This document shows, in pieces, positions 1 through 4,632 of a DNA stretch of 7,819 nucleotides. Numbering within the stretch: position 1 is the first letter of the stretch; every line of letters begins with the position of its first letter. The notes below the pieces were generated by a model. That model searched no databases and was not told the DNA's origin. It was given only the letters and a program-made list of their open reading frames with translations. The translations under genes and the position numbers were made by a program. This DNA comes from Clostridia bacterium (lineage in GTDB: Bacteria; Bacillota_A; Clostridia; Peptostreptococcales; Anaerovoracaceae), in assembly GCA_024403175.1 (NCBI GenBank), contig JAKSSI010000057.1, positions 1 to 7,819 on the forward strand, given 5' to 3'.

Positions 1-2
1 CA

Positions 3-650
3 GAACCGCTTTCCAAGGGTAATATCGAAATTGCAAGATTCTTTATTTACGCTGGAGCAAAGTATTTTGAATGGCTGCCTGATTTACTTTACGTAAAGAT
101 TCCAAAGGCTATCATTGAAGAATCTAGATCTAGAGGTATACCTGTTCATGAAAAGAAAATGGAAATCCTTGCAACCCTTTTAACTTCTGCGGGCATTGTT
201 CTTGCTGGCGGTGACAATCCTTTGGATAAGGTTGTGGAATATTTTAAGACGCTGCCAAGAAGAATTATTTCCATACCAGACGGATATAATGCATCGGTCG
301 AGGCTTTTGATAAGTTCGAGCGATTATACACTTCTTCAGAAGGTGTGCTAAAGCGTATAGTTGAAGCACAAAGAGATGTTAATCAAACTTGGACATTATG
401 TATTACTTCATCAATGCCTAAGATTCCACCAGCTCTGTGGGATGCACTGCTTCCTGCGGAAAAGAGCGAATGTGCGGCTCTCGTTGTTGAGGCAAACGGT
501 AAATTGCGAGAATTTCCACTGCTTATGAACACTGGGAAAACAAGGCTCGAGCTTCAAAAAGCCGTAGAAGAAGGAAAAACATCTTTGATAGATGTACTCT
601 CAAAGATGCCTATTGTTGTTATAAAACTTGAAGATTTAAAAACAAGATAA
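3..650 (+). CDS. Unrecognised protein, 3' part only (5' end outside window)
   Basis: An open frame enters from the left edge and ends at TAA 648-650, giving the last 215 residues of a longer protein. There is no stop before the first internal ATG at 159 and no ribosome binding site there, so the gene very probably starts outside the window. The visible part is soluble, with no signal peptide and no membrane segment. It is mixed alpha/beta by eye: an N-terminal aromatic-rich stretch (roughly residues 9-33 of the visible part), a hydrophobic Ala/Gly segment including TLLTSAGIVLAGGDNP (about residues 57-72), a charged helical middle, and a C-terminal strand with MPIVVIKLEDL. I recognise no family and no catalytic motif. 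It uses both AAA and AAG for Lys, unlike the two fermentation genes downstream. Its stop is 2 bp from the 3' end of a convergent tRNA gene, and no + strand terminator hairpin follows it directly. I am confident that it is coding; its function is unknown. Confidence 0.82.
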   Translation, partial: EPLSKGNIEIARFFIYAGAKYFEWLPDLLYVKIPKAIIEESRSRGIPVHEKKMEILATLLTSAGIVLAGGDNPLDKVVEYFKTLPRRIISIPDGYNASVEAFDKFERLYTSSEGVLKRIVEAQRDVNQTWTLCITSSMPKIPPALWDALLPAEKSECAALVVEANGKLREFPLLMNTGKTRLELQKAVEEGKTSLIDVLSKMPIVVIKLEDLKTR

Positions 651-652
651 AT

Positions 653-729
653 TGGTGTGCCTGACTGGATTCGAACCAGCTGCCTTAGGAGTCGGAGTCC
701 TACGCTCTATCCAAGTGAGCGACAGGCAC
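653..729 (-). tRNA. tRNA-Arg with anticodon CCG
   Basis: The reverse complement folds as a full cloverleaf. The acceptor arms GTGCCTG and CAGGCAC pair over 7 bp. The D arm is GCTC/GAGC with GG in its loop. The anticodon arm is TAGGA/TCCTA with loop CTCCGAC, so positions 34-36 read CCG and decode the Arg codon CGG. The variable region is the short AGGCA. The T arm is GCTGG/CCAGT, with one G-U pair, and its loop is TTCGAAT. The discriminator is A (position 656), and the 3' CCA is encoded (655-653). The body without CCA is 74 nt. The gene converges on the preceding coding region with 2 bp between them, so any readthrough enters the 3' end of that gene in antisense; a T5 run on the - strand lies at 642-638. 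I found no in-frame CGG codon in any gene of this window, so this tRNA serves a rare codon here. Confidence 0.96.
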
Positions 730-745
730 AAACTATGATGTTCAC

Positions 746-775
746 ATTATACTATAAATGGATAAATCATACCAT
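746..775 (-). promoter_or_regulatory. Probable promoter of tRNA-Arg(CCG)
   Basis: On the - strand a perfect -10 hexamer TATAAT lies at 751-746, 16 bp before the first base of the tRNA. This puts the start of transcription a few bases upstream of the mature 5' end. With an 18-bp spacer the -35 would be ATGGTA (775-770), matching 3 of 6 consensus bases, so the -35 is weak. It abuts the Rex-like operator at 776-793. Confidence 0.5.
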
Positions 776-793
776 TTGTTAGTTAATTAACAA
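776..793. promoter_or_regulatory. Rex-type redox operator (near-perfect palindrome)
   Basis: The sequence TTGTTAGTTAATTAACAA matches the known clostridial Rex consensus TTGTTAA-N4-TTAACAA at 13 of 14 defined positions; the only departure is G at 782. The last bases overlap the -35 hexamer of promoter P1 (787-792), the usual place for a repressor site. Rex is a NAD(H)-sensing repressor that leaves DNA when the NADH/NAD+ ratio is high, and in clostridia it controls butyrate-type fermentation genes including bcd. The downstream genes (CoA-transferase, Bcd-like dehydrogenase) fit that regulon. The alternative is a chance AT-rich palindrome or a weak A+U hairpin, since a T5 run begins 6 bases later. 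No rex gene is in the window. Confidence 0.72.
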
Positions 794-815
794 GTTCCTT
801 TTTATTGATTATAAA
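787..815 (+). promoter_or_regulatory. Promoter candidate P1 for the CoA-transferase/dehydrogenase unit
   Basis: The -35 TTAACA (787-792, 5 of 6), a 17-bp spacer and the -10 TATAAA (810-815, 5 of 6) form a good sigma-A-type promoter. The -35 is embedded in the right half of the Rex-like palindrome, so a bound Rex dimer would block RNA polymerase. The start would be near 822, leaving a leader of about 70 nt. The region is AT-rich, so one of P1 and P2 may be a chance match. Confidence 0.5.
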
Positions 816-833
816 GTGCGAAATGGGTATAAT
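805..833 (+). promoter_or_regulatory. Promoter candidate P2 for the CoA-transferase/dehydrogenase unit
   Basis: The -35 TTGATT (805-810, 4 of 6), exactly 17 bp of spacer and a perfect -10 TATAAT (828-833) predict a start near 840 and a leader of about 54 nt. The site lies 18 bp downstream of P1, and the -35 of P2 shares base 810 with the -10 of P1, so the two could not be occupied together. The Rex-like palindrome would be centred near -55 relative to this start. Confidence 0.55.
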
Positions 834-893
834 AGAATACGAATGATTGTATTCAAAAATATATTTTAAAAGTATTTATTATAGGAGGAAAAA

Positions 894-2525
894 ATGGCAA
901 AGTTTATTACTGCTCAGGAAGCAGCTAAGCTTATTCCAGATGGCGCTACAGTTGGTGTAGGCGGCATGGGTCTGTCCGGTTGGCCAGAAGGTCTTGCAGT
1001 TGCAATTAGAGACAACTTCAAGGAAACAGGTCATCCTTGCAACCTTAACCTTAAGCAGGGTTCTGCTCTTGGTGACTGGGGATTTGGTAATGGATTCGTT
1101 GGTTGGGATAGAAACCCAAGAGAAGGCGGTCCAGATATGTCTAACGGTGTTAGAGGCGTTACAAGATTCGGCGAAGCTGGTCCTGGCCTCGTTACAAAGT
1201 GGACATCTGCTCACATTGGTTCTGCATTCTCCCTTTGCGACCTTGTAAGAGCTAACCAGATTGAAAGCTACTGCATCCCACAGGGTGTTGCTATCAACCT
1301 TTGGAGAGAAATCGGTGCAGGTAGACCTGGTCTTATCACTAAGGTTGGTCTTGGTACATTCGTAGACCCAAGAGTTGAAGGCGGCAGAATGAACGAAGCT
1401 GCTAGAAATTCCAAGGATGAAGTTGTAAAGCTTATCGAATTCGAAGGCGAAGAATACCTCTTCTATCCATCCTTCAAGTGCGACGTAGCTCTCTTAAGAG
1501 GTACAATCGCAGACGAAAACGGAAACATTTCCTTCGAACATGAATCTGTTATAAATGAAGGCTTTGCTATTGCAAACGCTGTAAAGAACTGCGGCGGTAT
1601 TGTAATCGTTCAGGCTGAATATCTTGCAAAGGCTGAATCTCTCAATCCAAAGGATGTAAAGATTCCTTGCAACCTCGTAGACTACGTTGTTATCGACAAC
1701 GATCCAAAGCACTGCTGGCAGGCAGAAGGCGTATACTGGGAACCAGCTTACTCCGGACACATCAAGAAGCCACTCAATGCTATTAAGCCACTTCCATTCG
1801 ACGATAGAAAGATTATCCTCCGTCGTGCTGCAATGGAATTAAGAGATGGAAACATCGTAAACCTCGGTGTAGGTATGCCTTCCGAAATGGCTAACATCGT
1901 TAACGAAGAAGGAAAGACACCAGACGTAATTCTTTCTACAGAGTCCGGTATGGTAGGCGGCGTTCCAAGCCCACTTCCATCCTTCGGTTCTGCTACAAAC
2001 CCACAGTCCATCCTTTCACCACACGAAATGTTCGACTTAATCTCCGGCGGCGGACTTGACGTAACATGCCTCGGTATCGGTGAAATCGATAAGGACGGTA
2101 ACAACAACGTTTCCAGAATGGGTACAAGACTTACAGGCCCTGGCGGATTCATTGATATTTCTTCCAACACAAAGAAGGTTATCTTCGTTGGTACATTAAC
2201 AGGTACAAAGAAGACAAAGAATCCAGACGGAACAGTTACAAAGACAGAATTCCCTAAGTTCGTAGATACAGTTGGACAGATTTCGTTCTCCGGAAAGTTC
2301 GCTCCAAAGAACCAGAAGGTAATGTACATTACTGAAAAGGCTGTATTCGAACTCAGAGACAACGTTCTTTACCTCACAGAAATCGCTCCTGGCGTAGATC
2401 TCCAGAAGGACGTTATCGACCACATGGGATTCAAGCCAAATGTTGCTGAAGATCTTAAGGAAATGCCTGCAGAAATCTTCCAGGAAACATGGGGCAAGCT
2501 TCCACAGTACATGGAACAGAAGTAA
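894..2525 (+). CDS. Family I acyl-CoA:acetate CoA-transferase, propionate CoA-transferase-like (fused alpha/beta)
   Basis: A 543-residue cytosolic enzyme that would transfer CoA between an acyl-CoA and a carboxylate such as acetate. Both halves of family I are present in one chain. The alpha-like half starts with the Gly-rich segment GATVGVGGMGLSGWPEGL (residues 17-34). The beta-like half has VNLGVGMP (322-329) and the catalytic glutamate in STESGMVGG, Glu350 (codon 1941-1943), which by family knowledge forms the gamma-glutamyl-CoA thioester. Segments such as GEEYLFYPSF (185-194), ADENGNISFE (206-215) and LTEIAPGVDLQ (in the C-terminal part) match clostridial propionate CoA-transferase, which is about 524 residues long. 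The extra length is mainly a Gly/aromatic-rich stretch at about 58-98. The ATG at 894 is chosen because AGGAGG (883-888) lies 5 bases upstream. All 36 Lys codons read AAG, a sign of strong expression. It is probably co-transcribed with the dehydrogenase 59 bp downstream. The substrate (propionyl, lactyl, butyryl, other) cannot be decided; family assignment is firm. Confidence 0.93.
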   Translation: MAKFITAQEAAKLIPDGATVGVGGMGLSGWPEGLAVAIRDNFKETGHPCNLNLKQGSALGDWGFGNGFVGWDRNPREGGPDMSNGVRGVTRFGEAGPGLVTKWTSAHIGSAFSLCDLVRANQIESYCIPQGVAINLWREIGAGRPGLITKVGLGTFVDPRVEGGRMNEAARNSKDEVVKLIEFEGEEYLFYPSFKCDVALLRGTIADENGNISFEHESVINEGFAIANAVKNCGGIVIVQAEYLAKAESLNPKDVKIPCNLVDYVVIDNDPKHCWQAEGVYWEPAYSGHIKKPLNAIKPLPFDDRKIILRRAAMELRDGNIVNLGVGMPSEMANIVNEEGKTPDVILSTESGMVGGVPSPLPSFGSATNPQSILSPHEMFDLISGGGLDVTCLGIGEIDKDGNNNVSRMGTRLTGPGGFIDISSNTKKVIFVGTLTGTKKTKNPDGTVTKTEFPKFVDTVGQISFSGKFAPKNQKVMYITEKAVFELRDNVLYLTEIAPGVDLQKDVIDHMGFKPNVAEDLKEMPAEIFQETWGKLPQYMEQK

Positions 2526-2584
2526 TTTAGGTTTTAATTAATTTGATTTTTTAATATATTTCAAAGAATAGGAGAAAACAAAAA

Positions 2585-3721
2585 ATGGCAGTACTTTATT
2601 TTAACGAAGACCACGAAGGTATTCGCGACATGGTAAGAGAGTTCGCAGAAAAGGAACTCGCAGCAGCTAGACACGAAATCGACGAAACAGAAAAGATGCC
2701 TGCAGAACTTGTAGACACAATGAAGGAAATGGGTCTTATGGGACTTCTTATTCCTGAAGAATACGGCGGAGCTGGAATGGACCTCAGAGCTTACACACTC
2801 GTAACAGAAGAACTCTGTAAGGAATCCCCAGCAGCTTCCATCTTCATTTCCGCTCTTTCTTGCGAACCAATCCTCTACGGTGGTACAGAAGAACAGAAGC
2901 AGGAATACCTTCCAAAGCTTGCTACAGGCGAAATCACAATCGCATTCGGTCTTACAGAACCAGGCGCAGGTTCCGACGCAGCTTCCATTCAGACAAAGGC
3001 TGTAAAGGATGGCGACTACTATGTACTCAACGGAACAAAGACATTCATTTCTCTTGCTCCTCTTGCTGACTACACAATCGTTTATGCTAAGACAGCTCCA
3101 GAACTCGGTGCAAAGGGTATCTCCGCATTCATCGTAGACATGAAGCTCCCAGGCGTATCCACAGGTAAGCCAGAAGAAAAGATGGGCCAGAGAGGAACAC
3201 CAGTTTCTGACGTAGTTCTTGAAGACGTTAGAGTACCAGCTTCCTGCATGGTTGGCGAAGAAAACATGGGATTCATCAACGCTATGAAGACACTCAACAA
3301 TGGTCGTACAGGCGTAGCTGCTATGGCAGTTGGTATGATGGAAAAGGCTATTGAACTTGCTGTTCAGTATTCTAAGGACAGAGTACAGTTCGGTAAGCCA
3401 CTCTGCAAGCACCAGGCTATCGCTTTCATGCTCGCAGACATGAAGACAAAGTGCGAAGCAGCTAGAGAACTCGTATACCACGCTGCATACGAAGTAGATA
3501 TGCACGAAAAGGATGCTACAATGTATGCTTCCATGGCTAAGTACTTCGCTTGCGAAACAGCAATCAAGGTTATCAGCGATGCACTCCAGATCTTCGGTGG
3601 TTATGGTTACTCCAGAGAATACCAGATCGAACAGATTTACAGAGATATCCGTGTTAACGCTATCTACGAAGGATCTTCCCAGGTTCAGCAGATGGTTATT
3701 TCCGGAAACCTCCTCAAGTAA
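2585..3721 (+). CDS. Acyl-CoA dehydrogenase, short-chain (butyryl-CoA dehydrogenase-like)
   Basis: A 378-residue flavoprotein of the usual family length. It would interconvert a 2-enoyl-CoA and the saturated acyl-CoA with FAD, exchanging electrons with electron-transfer flavoprotein in the cytosol. The N-terminal helical domain ends at PEEYGGAGMDL (57-67). The beta domain holds the flavin signature GLTEPGAGSDAAS (122-134) and MGQRGTPVSDVVLEDVRVP (200-218). The C-terminal helical domain has DRVQFGKPL (265-273), the second signature QIFGGYGYSREYQIEQIYRD (335-354) and the catalytic base in AIYEGSSQ, Glu362 (codon 3668-3670), at the position used by short-chain and butyryl-CoA dehydrogenases. The start ATG follows AGGAG (2570-2574) by 10 bases. 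The 59-bp gap upstream is AT-rich with no terminator or clear promoter, so it probably shares the CoA-transferase transcript. All 25 Lys codons are AAG. No etfA/etfB genes adjoin it. I place it as Bcd-like; another enoyl-CoA chain length or an aryl substrate is possible. Confidence 0.92.
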   Translation: MAVLYFNEDHEGIRDMVREFAEKELAAARHEIDETEKMPAELVDTMKEMGLMGLLIPEEYGGAGMDLRAYTLVTEELCKESPAASIFISALSCEPILYGGTEEQKQEYLPKLATGEITIAFGLTEPGAGSDAASIQTKAVKDGDYYVLNGTKTFISLAPLADYTIVYAKTAPELGAKGISAFIVDMKLPGVSTGKPEEKMGQRGTPVSDVVLEDVRVPASCMVGEENMGFINAMKTLNNGRTGVAAMAVGMMEKAIELAVQYSKDRVQFGKPLCKHQAIAFMLADMKTKCEAARELVYHAAYEVDMHEKDATMYASMAKYFACETAIKVISDALQIFGGYGYSREYQIEQIYRDIRVNAIYEGSSQVQQMVISGNLLK

Positions 3722-3738
3722 TCAAATTTTTAAAATCC

Positions 3739-3773
3739 ATAGCGGAGGCCGAAAGGTCTCCGCTATATCTTTT
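3739..3773 (+). terminator. Hairpin terminator after the dehydrogenase
   Basis: A 12-bp GC-rich stem, ATAGCGGAGGCC (3739-3750) against GGTCTCCGCTAT (3755-3766) with one G-U pair, closes on a GAAA tetraloop. It starts 17 bp after the dehydrogenase stop. The U tract is modest (CTTTT at 3769-3773). On the opposite strand the hairpin is followed by TTTTAAAAATTT, but no - strand gene lies to the right. No convincing promoter lies between it and the next gene, so it may be a partial terminator that lowers expression of the unit to the right. Confidence 0.72.
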
Positions 3774-3803
3774 AGTAGCAAGTTATCTTCACTCAAACTA
3801 CAC

Positions 3804-3808
3804 AAAGG
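3804..3808 (+). promoter_or_regulatory. Ribosome binding site that fixes the TPR gene start at 3818
   Basis: AAAGG at 3804-3808 ends 9 bases before ATG 3818, a normal distance. The same frame also has TTG at 3809, but that codon directly abuts the AAAGG and could not use it, so ATG 3818 is preferred. Confidence 0.6.
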
Positions 3809-3817
3809 TTGTATAGT

Positions 3818-4630
3818 ATGACACCACAAGAATATTTCAATTTCATAGACAATGCTTACTTAAAGCACGACCCAGCTCTTATCGAAGCTGATATTAGAAA
3901 AATTGTCGAACTTTCTAAAGAAGAGTATGGCGAAAATACAGTGGTTCATGCTGCAATGCTTTCAGAGCTTGGAGCATTTTTTAGAGGTCAGAGAAAGTTA
4001 GATGATTCAATTCATTACTTCAGACTTTCCATTGAACTTTTAGAGAAGGTATCAGGCACAAATACTGCCGACTATGCAACAGGACTTGATAATCTTGGTA
4101 GTGCATATAGGCTTGCAGGACGCTTTGAAGATGCTAAAGAATGCTTTAACAAGTGTCTTGAAATTTATAGAAATAATGTTGGTGAAAAGCACATTTTATA
4201 TGCTGCAGGTTTAAACAATCTCGGCATGCTTGCTTTAGACCAAAATGATACAAATGCTGCGGCAAATTATTTTGAGCAGTGTTCTTTAATTTTGAAAGAA
4301 ATGCCTGAAGCAATTGATGAATACACAACAACAATTTGCAATACGGCTTCATTATATTATCAGCTTAAGGATTATCCAAAGGCTGAAGCGCTTCTTATTG
4401 AAGCAATAGATAAATTTGAAACTATTTTAGGAGTTGAAACTCCACATTATCATGCTGCACTCAATACACTCGGTTTATGCTTTAGTGCTCAGGGTGAATT
4501 TGAAAAGGCATGTTACTGGTTTAAGAAATCAGTAGACGCGGCAAACCATCTTTATAGTCATGAACATCTTGAATGTCAGGCCGCAGAGCAGAATCTTAAA
4601 GATGCTCAGAATCATCTGAAGGAGAAATAA
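3818..4630 (+). CDS. Tetratricopeptide-repeat protein, five 42-residue units
   Basis: A 270-residue soluble protein built almost wholly of TPR helices, so probably a protein-binding scaffold or regulator; it has no signal peptide or membrane segment. The repeat period is 42 residues, as in kinesin-light-chain/TPR_12 repeats: AAMLSELGAFF, ATGLDNLGSAY, AAGLNNLGMLA, TTTICNTASLYY and HAALNTLGLCF begin near residues 45, 87, 129, 170 and 212. Each is followed by the second helix (for example GRFEDAKECFNKCLEIY at 101-117). The fourth unit is the most diverged, with Ser in place of the conserved Gly at 178. The C-terminus (249-270) is a charged helix. The start is ATG 3818 rather than the in-frame TTG 3809. 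It is followed after 2 bp by the acyl-CoA synthetase, whose ribosome binding site lies inside its last codons, so the two are probably translationally coupled and the protein may act on or with that enzyme. Lys is coded by both AAA and AAG. The partner is unknown. Confidence 0.9.
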   Translation: MTPQEYFNFIDNAYLKHDPALIEADIRKIVELSKEEYGENTVVHAAMLSELGAFFRGQRKLDDSIHYFRLSIELLEKVSGTNTADYATGLDNLGSAYRLAGRFEDAKECFNKCLEIYRNNVGEKHILYAAGLNNLGMLALDQNDTNAAANYFEQCSLILKEMPEAIDEYTTTICNTASLYYQLKDYPKAEALLIEAIDKFETILGVETPHYHAALNTLGLCFSAQGEFEKACYWFKKSVDAANHLYSHEHLECQAAEQNLKDAQNHLKEK

Positions 4631-4632
4631 AA

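Noticed and set aside
159..650. ATG 159 as the true start of the first gene
   Set aside because: No ribosome binding site precedes it, and the same frame stays open with protein-like sequence back to the window edge.
776..806. The Rex-like palindrome as a rho-independent terminator of the first gene
   Set aside because: The stem would be only 6-7 A+U-rich pairs and the T5 run begins several bases after it. The match to the Rex consensus and its overlap with a promoter are better explanations, though weak termination is not excluded.
1748..2362. Open frame (204 codons) on the - strand inside the CoA-transferase gene
   Set aside because: A shadow of the strong codon bias of the + strand gene. 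It has no ribosome binding site and covers the catalytic Glu region of a well-supported enzyme.
2526..2584. A separate promoter for the dehydrogenase in the 59-bp gap
   Set aside because: TTGATT occurs at 2543-2548, but no -10 lies at a suitable distance; the rest is plain AT-rich sequence with a ribosome binding site.
2561..3505. Long open frame (314 codons) on the - strand across the dehydrogenase gene
   Set aside because: Its product is extremely rich in Cys, Phe, Leu and Ser, as expected from reading ACA, GCA, GAA and AAG codons backwards. It is open only because the dehydrogenase hardly uses TTA, CTA and TCA. The + strand gene has every family motif.
3809..3817. TTG at 3809 as start of the TPR gene
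   Set aside because: It abuts the only plausible ribosome binding site (AAAGG 3804-3808), which leaves no spacing. ATG 3818 has a proper 9-base spacing.
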